Of a stretch of DNA of 64,000 nucleotides, positions 9,818 to 23,000 are shown in pieces. The stretch is from Plasmopara viticola. Its lineage: Eukaryota > Oomycota > Peronosporomycetes > Peronosporales > Peronosporaceae. The notes under the pieces are model-generated. The model was given only the letters and a program-made list of their open reading frames with translations. It did no database searches and had not been told where the DNA came from. The stretch spans positions 930,001-994,000 of the forward strand of contig MBPM02000007.1 in assembly GCA_001695595.3 (NCBI GenBank), written 5' to 3'. Numbering within the stretch: the stretch's first letter is position 1; every line of letters begins with the position of its first letter. The position numbers and the translations under genes were made by a program.

Positions 9818-11680
9818 ATGCGGTTTTGCTACTTACGCATGGCACTACTGACCAGTGCCACTGCTGCAAATGCAATCGCTGACACAACGGAGACGGAGGT
9901 CGAATTGGCCACATCACATATGGCGTCTCCACCCACATTTCTTCGTGACGATGTTGCTGCGTCAGCGATCACAGAGACTCATGAGCAAACGATTGTCGAT
10001 GACGAGGACAGGGCAGAAATGACATTTGTAGAGTTTGCCGAACTAATGGGAAAAACTAAAGAAGGAAAAGTCATGGAAGATTTAAAAAGTCGACACTTTG
10101 ACCCATTTCAAGTTCATAAAATGACTCCGAAATTAGTCTATCAAAAATTGGGCCCAGGGGGCACGACTAGCAACGTCTTATCTGACGACCGATGGATCAA
10201 TTGGGCCTACTTCGTCTACACTCTTGGCCATCATTTCAACGAAAATGAATTCGAGTTTACCGTTGTCGCAATGTCGGTGGTTTATGACGCTGGAACATTA
10301 TCCAAGATATTAATTACCGGGGCCAATGCTGAAAATACTAAAGCTTTGGCCATTAACTTGGCTAAATTCGCCGACGATCACATCAAGACCTTGATTCTTG
10401 ATAAATTGCCTGGTCTTTACGACAAGCTTACTCATCAAGAGCGACATACGGTAGAGGAGATTTATCAGATTCGTCGTGGTCATATCTTCGCATACTTGAG
10501 GCAGCACGTAAAAAACGAGATGCTACAATTAAAGGAGTTTACCGATTTGACTAGCTACTTAAGTATTTTGCTTAGCAAGGACCATGCTGTCAGCACTGCG
10601 CTTTCTGTCTCCCACTTGTTGTCAGAGGATGCTGCTTTGCTCGAAGCTTTACTTTCGCTCAAAAATTTTCACTATCAGGATTTTCTGGATAATTTGTTGA
10701 AAATTTGGTTGGACGTGAACAAACCCCCGTCCAATATTGTGTCTATGCTGGTACGAGGTAAAGCGAGAGTTGATCAGGTCACCATCCTTTTCTCGTACGA
10801 GTTGTCAAGGAGCTTTTGGCTGCGATATCTAGAAGAATACAATGCAATAAGTCATGATAAGGACTTTACGTTTAATGCAAATTTGGATTTCGAGCAACTT
10901 TTGCAAATGCTGTTTGCGGTGGTTGACCAAGAATTGCCTGCAGCTGACAAATACGTGGCGTACAGCACTATTCTCAAGATCCTCATTTCACCGTCCAATG
11001 CCCACCTCAGCTCGGGGCATGAAAATGTGTTTAACTTGATGTCGATCTTGTTGCTGGATAGAACACTTCCGTCCGTTGTTTTGTCCATGCTGATGCAGGG
11101 TGAAGCAGACGCTAACGAATTCAATATTTTTGCGAATAAGGCATCGAAAAGCTTTTGGGTGCGCTACTTAAATTCGTACAATGATTTGAGTAAAGGTGTC
11201 GAGGACTTTACGCGCACCGCAAATATCGATTTCCAGCAGCTCTTGGTAATGCTGCATTATGTAGAATGGCAAGGATCGTTTAAAGCTGACAAAAACTTGG
11301 CGAGTAGCACTATTCTTAAGATATTAATTTCACCAGAGACTACCAACGTCATCGCAACCCAAAAGTATTTGGAAACGATGACAGCGAACTGGTTAATGCA
11401 AAGGGTACCTCCGTCTGATATTGTGAAATTGCTGGTGCTCGAAGAATCGAAAAGAGACTACTTCGACATACTTTTTATGAATGAGCCAAGCTCGAAATTT
11501 TGGGAGGACTACACGAGGGCGTTCTACGCGAGCACCCCATATGAACCGAATCATATGTATTCGACGCTCACTGATTGCTTCGGCAGCGCAAGATTGAGTA
11601 GAATTTTAAAAGCGGCAGTGAAAGATCGGAGAACGCGCGAAAAGGCGAAATATCTTCTGACTCATTGGACGCATGGCTAA
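9818..11680 (+). CDS. Effector 1: secreted multi-LWY protein without RXLR
   Basis: A predicted secreted protein of 620 residues. The ATG is chosen because it begins the signal peptide 'MRFCYLRMALLTSATAANA', conserved in all paralogs; the open frame extends 79 codons upstream but that part has no paralog match as protein. Cleavage is likely near residue 21. No RXLR is present: 'FLRDD' stands at 41-45 where RXLR is expected, and the EER-like DDEDR is at 61-65. A WY-like segment lies around W126/W129. Three LWY-like units follow, each with a 'P-P-S-x-I-V' helix and a WxxY pair, the tryptophans at 334, 447 and 562. Proteins of this type act inside plant cells and suppress immunity; the host target is unknown. 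It is the only family member on the plus strand. There is no intron. Confidence 0.85.
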   Translation: MRFCYLRMALLTSATAANAIADTTETEVELATSHMASPPTFLRDDVAASAITETHEQTIVDDEDRAEMTFVEFAELMGKTKEGKVMEDLKSRHFDPFQVHKMTPKLVYQKLGPGGTTSNVLSDDRWINWAYFVYTLGHHFNENEFEFTVVAMSVVYDAGTLSKILITGANAENTKALAINLAKFADDHIKTLILDKLPGLYDKLTHQERHTVEEIYQIRRGHIFAYLRQHVKNEMLQLKEFTDLTSYLSILLSKDHAVSTALSVSHLLSEDAALLEALLSLKNFHYQDFLDNLLKIWLDVNKPPSNIVSMLVRGKARVDQVTILFSYELSRSFWLRYLEEYNAISHDKDFTFNANLDFEQLLQMLFAVVDQELPAADKYVAYSTILKILISPSNAHLSSGHENVFNLMSILLLDRTLPSVVLSMLMQGEADANEFNIFANKASKSFWVRYLNSYNDLSKGVEDFTRTANIDFQQLLVMLHYVEWQGSFKADKNLASSTILKILISPETTNVIATQKYLETMTANWLMQRVPPSDIVKLLVLEESKRDYFDILFMNEPSSKFWEDYTRAFYASTPYEPNHMYSTLTDCFGSARLSRILKAAVKDRRTREKAKYLLTHWTHG

Positions 11681-13130
11681 CGTGGCACTTCATAAACGTA
11701 TATGAGCATTATAATACGAAGTCTTGGCGCCCATCGCTACTTTTATTGCGTATACCGTGGTTTGTACGGCAAACACAGCATTTGTGGTCATTTACTAAGC
11801 TCTTACATTGTTGCCAAAACAACCCGCGATGCATGACAACTGCCCCCAATCGCAGCGCGAATTTTTTTGGCAATAACATTATTTGCCAGCCACCTCGGCC
11901 TCGCTTGATTGAAGAATTAGCGTAAAATTGTGTTTAAAATTGTATAAGAATAGGTGAGTTGCATACTTCCGCGTCGTCGCAGAGACCTTGAAACGATCGC
12001 ATGTCAAAAACTCCTGTGCCATTTACGCCATGTCAATTTATCTAGTTTGTCCATCTTATCATGTGCAAAAAAAATAGTCTTCACATTTGTCACGACAAAT
12101 TTGCGCCTGTCCTTAAATCGCGGATTTAAAGCTGCAAAACCTCTAACATAACAAAAAAGTAGATGCAACGCATTAAATTGTAGCACCAACTCACCGATTT
12201 GTGCCTGCTGTCGTTACCATGGACAATATGATGACGAGATGATAATCATACATGTAAAGTCCAGATCAAGTGGCCATTAACATTTCAAGTCGTCACGTTT
12301 TTATCAAGCGATCAATTTCCAAGAAAGTGATTTGTAAGTAATGTTCATAGCCAGTTATTTTTTAATGCAAATCGACCATTATCACAATGAAACTTATTGC
12401 GACGAAAACAAATTTCTCGGGTTGAAAAGGTTGCTGCGATGTTGTCATTGGTAAGTGATGTCGAAGAATTTATTTCCACGATAGGATCGAGTGGTTGTTC
12501 TCGAGCCAGTAAACAGACCAAGACGACACAAAGGCACGAAGCCAAAAGCGGCATAATTCACTGGTTGTGAGTTACGCTAGATTAATGACGGTATTGCTAA
12601 CTGCTAACTGTCTGCTTCTAGCTCGATCCATTAAGCTCTTTCTTCCCTCACATTGCGAAATACTTCAACTTGCATGCGTCCTGCTTGCAAGAAAATACTC
12701 CCCACTTAGCTGCCGACCATTATACGGCGTTAAAGATCTCTCAGACAATCATCTTATGTGTTTTGCCTGCAACAATGCACCTCAATACGTGGTCTACTGC
12801 CGCTACTCTACCTTTTCCTACTTCTATAAAAGTGCCAACTAAGTAAAAATGCGATCAATCGCCCCGCCTACAATAGATATATTTCTTCTCCAGGCAGCTC
12901 ATTTTTACTGGTAATACACAAATAAAAACCACTTCGTGCGTGGGTGTTTCGCTATCACAGAGTGTGATCAATGTCGATGACATATTGGCTACGCCGCAAT
13001 CGCACGTATTCCTCAATTGATTTGTCGCGGTGCAGTCCTAAAGTAGTGCTGCGACATATATCCGCATTCTTCTTGCACCGGGCCGTTTCGTTAAGCACAA
13101 CTTTAAGCAATATTTATTTCAGCTGCATTA
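11681..13130. other. Downstream flank of effector 1, no gene seen
   Basis: Just after the stop, 11720-11780 matches in reverse complement the DNA downstream of effector 2 (around GTCTTGGCGCCCATCGCTA). Near 12540 the words GAAGCCAAAAGCGGCAT recur in other flanks. No coding region is supported. Confidence 0.5.
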
Positions 13131-16100
13131 ACGAAGTAAGTTGTTTATAAGTAATTAAAGGTAAGACGCAAAACGGCATTTTATTGCACACTTCAGGTCG
13201 CTACACTATTTTGTATTAGAGCTGGCTTCTCCTTAAAAAAAAGAAATGCAGAGGTACTTAATGCAATACAGATACTGCCTAAATTGCGGTACCACATTAA
13301 GTCGCTTTTTTAGGTGACAGAGACCATATACTTTGTATTGAACAATAGACTTATAACTCCAGTCCACTGGTCACTTAAGAGCGGCAATCGTTCGTCAGAC
13401 TTTGCTTATTTTCTACGCAAAGCAACATCCGTTGCTACAGCTGCGGAAGGTATAGCCTTACTCAAAGCTTTCGATAGTCGCCGGCAGAAGCCGCACTTTA
13501 AAAAAACAAGAATGCTTTAGTGTGGGACGGCCAACATGACTAAGATATGTAAATCCATTTCGAGTCTCGGGAAAATGTCTTGCGTCTAGAAACTTCGAGC
13601 AGGCGCAAACAATTGTGGTCTGATAAAATATAAGTGATGCTTGACGAGAGAGCAACAGGAATGAGCCAATCTCAGTTTTGAGTAGCTAACGAAATGGCAC
13701 TAAGCGTCTCTTAAGTTAAAACTTACCCGGCTTCTAATTTGAGGATTCCAATAGCTCAAAATCATTTCTTGTCCTCGTAATGGACACAAAAGCATTGATT
13801 ATGGGTATGTCAAGGCCAGAAAAACAAACTGATACGATCAAAACGGCAAACCATCGCCCGGTCTCGTTCAACATGGCCATGTTCCCACCCTTCCCGTGTA
13901 TGTTATTTCATAAGGAAGCTAGGGTAGATTCCTGCACAAAAAAGATAAGAAAGTATTGATAGTGCGGATGTCTCCATAAAGGTAGACTTGACGACCTACG
14001 CATAATTTCTAAGCGGTAAATCAAATTTGATGGCGGAACCGACCTAAAGATGGCTCTTTTAATGCGAATAACATAGCTTAACAGTTAGGTGGCAGCAAAG
14101 TTTCGCAAGCAGGCCCCTTAGCAAAGTGGATTGCATAGCAAAGCCATCTGTTAGTGAAAATGAACCAAAGCGAAAATCATAGGTCTCAAGGCAGGGTGTG
14201 CCACTTAGGGCGGCATAGCCCATAAAAATAGAGCGACGATGCAAAGTCGATCCTTGGGAGATTTATGTGCGTGAGCTTTTGTTCTAGCGCTAAATTCTGC
14301 TAAGCGACCACTTTCGCTACCGCAATTTTATAAGAGACTTTTTCCTTCTAGATATCACTTCGGAATTTTTCAGTATGCAAATCGGTGTACGGATTGATTG
14401 ATTGCCTATCATATTATTCTATAAGCTCTTGTGGATATTCTAGCATAAAAGTCGGCTTTATCTGACGGTCCCTTGTTTCCTAGCCCACGAAAGCTCAAAG
14501 GACATCCAATAGGAGAGAACTGTGTATTATATATCACTCTTTGAAGTTATCCGAATGGCCGGTTTGGTCATAATGATCCCCCCTTTCGTTATTCGATCTT
14601 GCTCTTTAGGCTACCAATATGGCAGTAGAGTAGACTTCCAGTCGGCCAAGTAATTGGATGGAGACTATAAAAAAGCTAAATTAGTTCTTAAAAGTGCCTT
14701 TACACCAAAATCGGTCATTGTGCCTAGATTTAAGACTGCACTTGCGCCGCGGATGGAAGGTTGGAAGTGGATCGCCCGCCAAATTCTCGCTGAAACAACG
14801 AAGACTGTGGAATTGCCCTCCTCATCTTTATATTGAGAAAGAGCGCCTCCAGTTCTCCTTTACACATTGGTCTGTGCTCTATAACAATATAATTGAAAAA
14901 TTTATGTCCGACCTTTGCCTACTAAGGCTCCGAAGAGGCCCCACGCTTTCGACAGCGCTATCAAAAGAAGACTTGATCGCCTGAGTATAGGCCTTAAGAC
15001 GTATGCAATCGATATTAGATTCTACAGCAATGCGGAAGGTCTCGCCTGTATAGACAAGAAAGTCTATGATCTCGTTTGAGGGCCTTGAAATGCAATGTTA
15101 ACAACGGAAGCATTAAGAAGAAGGGGATGGAGTCAAAGACACTAATCCACGGCGTACTTAACGGGTGGAATCTGTGTCCGAAATGACCAACACAGCGAAA
15201 GATAAGCTTTGCAATTTGCGCACAACAACAAAAACTATCGCAAGTTGCCATTTCGTGAGCCACTTACTCTCTTTACTGCGGATTAGACGAGTAAAAAGAG
15301 CGCCTTTTAAAGTTGTGCTACCTGGCCGATACAAACAATGGCGTCCGTTCATATGCTCTTTTCCCTCTCAAGCTATGAAAGCTCATCGAAGGGCACTCAT
15401 AGCATATTGTGTGCAAAAGCGAAATGAGCCGGTGTTGCATTGCAGATTTCTATTGTGGCTATGCGCATACTTTTAGCACCGCATCAAATTTTGCTTGAAA
15501 AATATAACAGTCATCGTAACAAGCTTGAGGACAGTGTTAGATCGCACAGAACTTCAAGTAATATTGTTCCGTGATTATACAAATCACATATGTATCAAAC
15601 TTGTTGGCGGTCTTAACATATTGTGTGACAAATGTCATGCAATGTTTCGAACACCAATAAAAATGGAGTATGTAGTGCCGAAAAGGATAAAGTTTGGTCG
15701 AACGACCACTGCTGGATACATACTAGTTGGTATTACTATGCTTGGAATTAGTTAAAGGTATTTAAGTACTCACATGTAAAACGTTGAGCTCAGAACTGGT
15801 ACTATATAAGCTATATAAAGTCTTGGTATTTGGACTAATACTGACTCTTAAAGTCGTGCAGATAGGAATCGTTACACATTCTTAATTTAAGAACAAAGTA
15901 AAACGGAAAACTCGAACTCATAATTCCTATAAGCAGATAACTACGACAGCTACACTACCTAAAGAGAACTTGCAGATAATCCACACCTGAGTCGTTAAGA
16001 CTTTTATCTGCGAGGATAGTGCAGTATCCTCATTTGCCTTAGGGCATACAAGACGGGCTGAATAAGTTGATAGTCCTGCATGGCCCCGAAGATGCAACGA

Positions 16101-18860
16101 CAGGTTGCACAAGGCCCCGACGAGGTCAATGCGCGTTTGGGGGAGCTCTACAGATGTGTTATCGCTTTGCTGATACATCTTCAATCCAAAATGATGAAGT
16201 CGTCTGCGTCTATGGCTCAGGTGCCCAAGATGGATGCTACGCTCGGGTCAAAGTCGATCTTGAAGATCTATTAAGGGAATGAAATGGGGAATGTCCAGGT
16301 GTAATTCAGACAGAAAGGATTAGCCATGTTGTAAGCATTACTGCGAATCGAGTAGGGTACTGTGGCTCTGGCTATCTCGAAGCTTGACAAGATAGTGCGC
16401 GATTAATCACGTGAAAAATGCGGGCTTAAACGGCGTTCCTCACCTGAGGTGGGCTAATTTGTCAACTGATGCACATCGCTTTGCCACCTAAATTGCGTGC
16501 GCTCATACTTCCTTGCAAGCTGCTAGGCAAAAAGGCGATGACTTTTTCTGTCTCTACGAGATCTTCTGCATGGATGGATAGTATTTTTTCACAAAAATTA
16601 GCCGTCACCGTCAAATAAACGAACTGCCCATAGGCACTGTCCTAAAAAAGCACATGTTGGTGTATACATCAATCTTACCACGACGCGAAAAAAATTGTGG
16701 GATGTCTCACACAAAATGAAGCCTTAAACGGTATCCATCCGTCTTTGCACTCAAAAAGGTGAGCGAAGCTACCGCCTTAGTTAGTATAAGTCTAAGAGGC
16801 CGAGTTCATAAAAGGCGTGAGCTTTAAGCAGCCAACTGAGACGAAAGCTACTACGGTGAAGAAAGATCTTTATTACCGAAATTGTCGACCTCGCGCTGGG
16901 TTGTGCGGCGGTAAAACGGACTTTTATCCCATTATCAAAGTGGCCAACCATCCTTACCTCCAAGGCCTCAAAAGCCTCAAAATGCTACGTAGATGCCGTG
17001 TCTTGACCATAAAGGACGACTATGAGAGGGTCGCGTAAAGGTTCTGTTTTTTTTTTCAAAACAAAATGGGAGTAAGCGAGAGCACTATCTGCTGTCTGTA
17101 TTCTAGCGCCAAGGCCAGGTTTATCTCCAGTTGAGGAGTTGTGAAGCAATGGGCTTTTCAGTCTTCTTGTGGGGCGATGCAACTTATCTGCTGCGCAACA
17201 TTCGTAGAAATCATTAGACCGGCAAAGACACGATTGACCAAAGGCTTTAGTGATTTGTAATCAGTACAGACGAATGCTTCGTAAGGAAGTCGCATTTATT
17301 CCTGCACGTTGGCGTTTGGTGGGGATGCTTCCATATTCGCGCTCGGAAATTAAGCCACCACCTTTGGCTTGGCATAATTTCGACACCATCCCAAAGGTGA
17401 TGAGTCTGCAGCCCAATAATGTGCGAATTGTTATTCGACTCTTGGTCGTAAAGTACCTTATCCAAAGTAGTGAGGTTTTTGGTTGGAACAACTTCAACAT
17501 TCACATAGGTACTGCATTTAAACCTTGGTGGTGACATTGCTGGGAAGCTGCAGCGTGAGTTCCAGAGCCATTCGCTTCGAGTGAGCGTGAATCAAGTCTT
17601 TGATATTTCTTCTTTACTTAAAATTAGGACAAGTCACGAATCGTTTCCGGTCTGGCTCCAGGAGTAAGTGTTAGTCATTGTATCTAGATTTGATACAGCT
17701 CGTATTTTTCAAGCTGAAAAGGAACTTTGCTTATGATTATGCGTAAACCTTTCCGTGCAGAATAACAATTACCATCACGCACAGTAGTTCCTAATTATTA
17801 AAATCTTACTGTGATTATTTGATTATGAATCAGTTTTCTGTTGACAACTCAGTTCTAAACATTCTTTGAATATTAATGTTCAGATCAACATAACTTATAT
17901 ATACCAACAATTCAAGTGACACACAAAATTCTGCTACCTACGTTGCACTATGCTTTTTTAAGAAATTAGAATCCTTTAGTCCATGCAAGCAAAAAAGGTC
18001 GATTAGACATCAAAGTTGTGACTTAGGTTACTTAAACGATGTCCATTCCCAATTGAATAATCTCTAAAGCTCGTACTGAAACTCTAAGTAAAGCTCACCT
18101 GGCTCCCTTGCCGACCGCATCATAGCATTGTCGACTTTGAAATAGACAAAAATCTAAAATCTCGAGCCAATCCAAATGTAACATGGCATTCAGTGTACGT
18201 CATGCTAGACGTATAAACAATAAAAAAGCAGCGATAGTGTTGCAACACGGTCGACCGTTTTTTGCTACAGCCTTTAGACAGCAAATGTCGCAATAACAGT
18301 TTATTCAACCATATCCTTTAGTAAGTCGAACACAATGGGCTGCCTGCACCTGCAATTATGTCAATAGTCAAATTTGGCAAGGGTTCCACGAATGTACCCA
18401 CTTTGCGCTTACGCAAGTAAATGTTGTCCGTCTATAAAATTTGATAGGTGCTTACCAAAATACACGCCTTCTTTCGACCTAGATGACTCCCAAGCGGTGT
18501 TTTGAAAGCCATATAGAGGACACCGTGAATCCTGTTTTATCGGGAGACATCACTTAACATAATGAACTACCTTATTCAGTGGTGTGGTATACGAGCCCAG
18601 CTTGTATTGGGAGCTGATAAAATCTCGCGCCCGAAAGCGCCGACAGGATTTTGTATGAGTCCATTATCTCCATAGCCTTTGACAGCTCTACATAGATGTC
18701 ATCTCGTCCATGCGTGCCCCGAATCCTGAACAAAATCTTCATCAAGAGAGTTAATATATTATTTGCTGATGTCAATACCAACTTCCGTGAATTGGATACC
18801 CAGACAGAGAGAGTTAATCGCACAAGTGCAAATATGTGCAGTGAAGCGTCATCCAAATGA
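13131..18860. other. Decayed repeat region, no gene seen
   Basis: Open frames are short and show no recognisable domain. Patches resemble sequence near 28-30 kb and 48-50 kb, which suggests old copies of one or more repeats, but no termini, duplications or catalytic motifs could be found. The element type is not identified. Confidence 0.4.
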
Positions 18861-18862
18861 AA

Positions 18863-19153
18863 AATTTACGTTACCGAAATCCACACACCAGGACTAAGCT
18901 GTCTCTAGCGCAGGATGCTGAAAGCTATCCGACCCCTTTGAAAACCAAACTCCGTATCACTCTTTGAGTTTTATGGCTTTTTCGGTCAGTGCGGCGTCCA
19001 TCCCACCAAATCGTTTCACACCCATTTGGGCGCAGGTTGGTAGAGCAGCCACACTTTTCGATGGATTTTTTTGTTCACTCCTATCTCTGGTTGCCATACT
19101 TTGATTCTTATGGGTATTGAATTGGTTCATGGGTCGAGCGCTTCTTATGATAA
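18863..19153 (-). mobile_element. SINE copy 2 (diverged)
   Basis: On the minus strand this copy has the B-box region AATTCAATACCCATAAGAATC, the CCAGAGATAGG word, the CACTGACCGAAAAAGCCAT word and the GAGACAGCTTAG tail of the complete SINE at 6.6 kb. Its tail extends through GGTAACGTAAAT, collinear with the first copy. The head near 19.15 kb is weak. It joins directly onto the tail of the next copy. Ends are approximate. Confidence 0.75.
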
Positions 19154-19154
19154 T

Positions 19155-19375
19155 TGAGTCATGGAAATTCCTTAGCTAGGACTAAGCTGTCTCTAGTGCG
19201 TGACGCTGGTAGCTATCGGACCTATTTTGGGACCGAGTTTCGGACCCCTCTTTAAACTATAGAGCTTTACGGTCATAAGGGCGTCCAGCCCACCCGACAA
19301 TTTTGAGTGCGAGTTTAAAGAGCAGTCACACTTCTGGGTTTGATTATTTGTCCAATTTGTACATCCACCTCAAAG
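19155..19375 (-). mobile_element. SINE copy 3 (5'-truncated)
   Basis: The minus strand shows the SINE body and tail (AATTGGACAA, GTGTGACTGCTC, GGTGGGCTGGACG, GAGACAGCTTAGTCCTAG) in the order of the complete copy. The tRNA-like head is missing or unrecognisable. Its tail abuts the head of copy 2, so the two are arranged head to tail. Ends are approximate. Confidence 0.7.
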
Positions 19376-19429
19376 AGTATTTTTACCCTAAGACCATCCT
19401 TGGTTAAAGTCCCCTTAAGTCCCAGCAAC

Positions 19430-20080
19430 GGAAACCGTCACTACTTTAATTTCATTTAGTTTGCGCTTCTATTGCTTGTAGTCCATCAAGCGTAAGATCT
19501 GGCGTAGATTTAGTTGGCCGGGAAAAATGTTGCTCTACAGTATTCTTTCATGTATTATTAGGACACAAAACACTCGAGTGAAGGGTGAATATCCAACTTC
19601 TAGACCAGCTCCCCAGAAGGTGAGTGCGAGTGCTACGCACAGCCGATTGTCTGCGATCATAACAGCTTTTGAGAAAATCCTTGCCTCCTTCATTTGCAAG
19701 CAAAACTTTGAATAACACTTTTTTTAAAAAAAAAAGTTTGAATTTGTTTACCGTTCTGTAGACGCTACTTCCTGAGCTACTGAAGCCTGTGATCATTCGT
19801 CCCTGAAATAAAAACTTTGCCGGCAAAGTTCGAAAGCCGTGGCGCGCTTCAGCTTCTCTGAAGGGGGAGGACTGCAAATGAAGCCGTCCATAAAACTAAA
19901 TAAATCATCGAGCTATGCAAATGGCTCATCAGACTGACGCAAGAAGGCGGTTCTACCCATCCCAAAACTTTGAGAGAATTATGGTATATATCTAATTCGC
20001 GTGAATTTAGGATTGACGAGTCCTTCTACAGGTGCGACGGGGCACGTTTAACCATGCACAGAAATGGCATGCAAAAAGTT
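19430..20080. repeat. Dispersed repeat R1, copy 1
   Basis: Matches 30.54-31.14 kb over most of its length and 50.49-51.07 kb more weakly. Shared words include CACTCGAGTGAAG, GCGAGTGCTACGCA, GGACTGCAAATGA and the block ending ATGGCTCATCAGACTGACGC. No open frame is conserved between copies. The ends and the element type are not known; an LTR of a decayed retroelement is possible. Confidence 0.65.
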
Positions 20081-23000
20081 TCATGACAACCAGCTGAGCA
20101 ATTTTACTTGTATAATTGTTCAATGGACTGCAGCAGGCAACTCATTTTTGTGGTACAATATTTGTGTTCTTCATTCATTCTCTATGCGACCAAATTTATT
20201 ACCAAAATTGAGGAAGCGTCTTTATAAATGTTGTTTTAAAATTTGCATGCAAACTCGATTGGGTGCCTGTTTAAATTATTCGTTTTGGCGAGACTTTGTA
20301 CAATCACCCAATCGAGTTCAAGGTCAGCTTCAAAACAAACGCTGGGTTTATTGTGCGGTTGTTATATCGTATTTTATCTTTCTGGTTAAGTCATTCGATA
20401 AGCATCATCAAAAACTAATTTGCTCTTTTGGTGTGTACTTAATTTGAAAATTTCCTTTACAGCGATGAAGAGTCACCCGTTCCTTTTTCTGCGTGATATT
20501 TGGGCTTTGTGTATCAGTGCATAGAAACGCACAATTTGTATCGTAACAAATGACATAGAGCCTAGCATGTAAACCCTGATCGACGAGAGCATATTGTTTA
20601 GCGTCTGGTTGAAGCAGTGCGCTACTGGCTGCAAAATAGGTACGTCGCAGACGACACGCTATTTACTCTCTCTCCTACAAAATTAAGACGGGTGTCCTAA
20701 AAAACTTTACCTAACCTTGTCAAGCGCCTCTATCTGCTGGGTCCCTCATCCATTATGTGGCTAAATTAAAGGATCAGACAAATGTATTGTCACTTTTGCA
20801 TACATTGCACTGAAATTGTGAAAGCAATTTCTCTAAGCAGCCACTTCCTCATTCCTTCTAATGAAAATGAAACGGTCTAATCCGTCATATTCTTGATCTT
20901 TAAGGGTTCTTTCCGAAGATCATAATTTTCGATACATATATTTTTTTGCCTTAATTCGTGCGCTTGAACTCGAGCACTAGTTGAAAATATGATATTTAAT
21001 GTCTATCTTTTCCATGCTCTGCACGGGCACAAACTTAAATGTCATCAAAGTATGGTTGAGTACACGCCCAGTGAAGCTCGAGAGATTGCGACATTAAAAG
21101 ACTTATCGTTGCAGGCGTATTTAGTAGCCCTTAAAGCATGGCCAACTATTCTCTGAGTGCTCACCGCGGTCAAAATTATGCCGCTTATTGGCGTCAGTAG
21201 TTAACGATGCCCGACTACGTCGAGTGAGCTGTACATTGTTTATCCTTTTAAAGTGATTTGCAGCAAAAAATTCCCAAGAATTGTCATCTGTGTCGGAATG
21301 ATGGCGTCCTTAAGTTTATTGCCAGCGTGCACGATGCGCAACTTGACCTTTTTGCTATTTCAATTATAATGCTGGTGCTGAGTGGAATATTTACTTTTTC
21401 TTACCAATTCTGCCTCGTGCTTTGTTCAAAATGAGTTGATGACGTCACAAAAATCTTTTAATATATGGTACTGCCGTACCACGCAGCATTTTGCTCATGT
21501 ATTGAGTCCTTTTGAAGAAACACCTCGATCATGTGGTAACGCAGTAGGCGAATCTCGTGAGATTACATCCAAATCTCTTCTATCAAAAAAACATAGATTC
21601 GACGGACCCTCTAGAAATGACATACAGCTTCGCACACAAAGTAATTTTGGAGGTGTCTTCATTGAATAGTAAAGGTAGGCCGATTCCTTCTCCAGTCACA
21701 TAACCACTCTAATCAGCTTCAAAAGAGAATCCGCTAACACAGATTTGAAGCTTTATCTACATCAAAATATAAAAGCAAGCTCAATCGTCATACATCGACA
21801 TACACATTTTCGTCTCTCCCATCTGAAGTGAGACACCTTGCCCTGCCCGATGAGCGGCACGCGTTTCCGTCTTCGCTGTGACGAGATCGAACGTCTTTAT
21901 GAGATTCTTCGTTTTACGGGGTGTTTACACGATTGTACATCGACAAACCGACGTTTATATTGACCTCGTTCCTACAGTCAAGTGCTCTGCTCGTAGATCT
22001 TCCGCTCAGTAAAGCATAGGCTTTTCAATGCGTACAAGAAGAACAGCAATCGACCTTTTGTCATCTATGAAACGCCAGACAAATAGTGAGCGCTAGTGCT
22101 CATGCCACTCCACGTGTATTGTCACGGCCACACTCTTTAATCCTTAGTCTACAGTCTACAGTTAGCCATACCTTGCATTTTATACAGCAAACATTGATCT
22201 CTACAGTAAATTTAAACGTACTACTCTCCGCGCATTGGAATAGCCTCGTCCTTTAAACATTGGCCATGTCATTTACACCTTTACAAGATTTTTGGTTTCT
22301 ACGAGCAGGTCTATGTAGATAAAATTTGTAGGCCTTGTTCATGCTTCCTTGGTGTGAAGCCAATCATGTCACTAATGACATACAGCGAGAGCTGTAATTA
22401 CGAAAAACTGCTTAGTGCAATCCAATCAAAATCGAAGGACTTGCCCATACTGCCTTGGTGCAATGTCAAACATATCATTCATAACATGGAGCGAGGGTTG
22501 CATTATACGAGTGCTGCTCAGTGTCTTAAGGTCCGTTCCACGCTCCGAACTTTTGTTTACGACTTCATACAATATAATTAAGCTTCAACACGCTGACCAT
22601 CCTGGCAACGTATCCGTGCCAATAGCGCTTCTGCTTTCTGTCAGAAGTAATTTTATGACCACCGAAGCCTCGTTAGGAGCAACATGGGTGACACTTAGAG
22701 GCTTTTGCATCCAGTCAACCCAAACCGTATTCCCGTCAGGATTCGGTCATAGCTTGCGTTCATGTCCATGACAGAAAAGCAGCTGATGTTACCAAATTTA
22801 AAGAGCTTCAAACCCAAATTCAATAAGAAAGATATGTCATTCGACCATTTTGTGTACCTATTAGTACTAAGAACTACTATTGACGTTCATATCAAAACAT
22901 GATACATGTCACACAAAATGGTAATGCCATGACACACATCAAGCTCGTATATTTCCGCAACAAGACTACAGAAGGGTGGGTGCAAGCTAACTTTGTCTTC

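Noticed and set aside
15165..15476. A 103-codon plus-strand frame in the decayed repeat region
   Set aside because: Overlapping frames on both strands are of similar length, codon use looks random, and no domain is visible.
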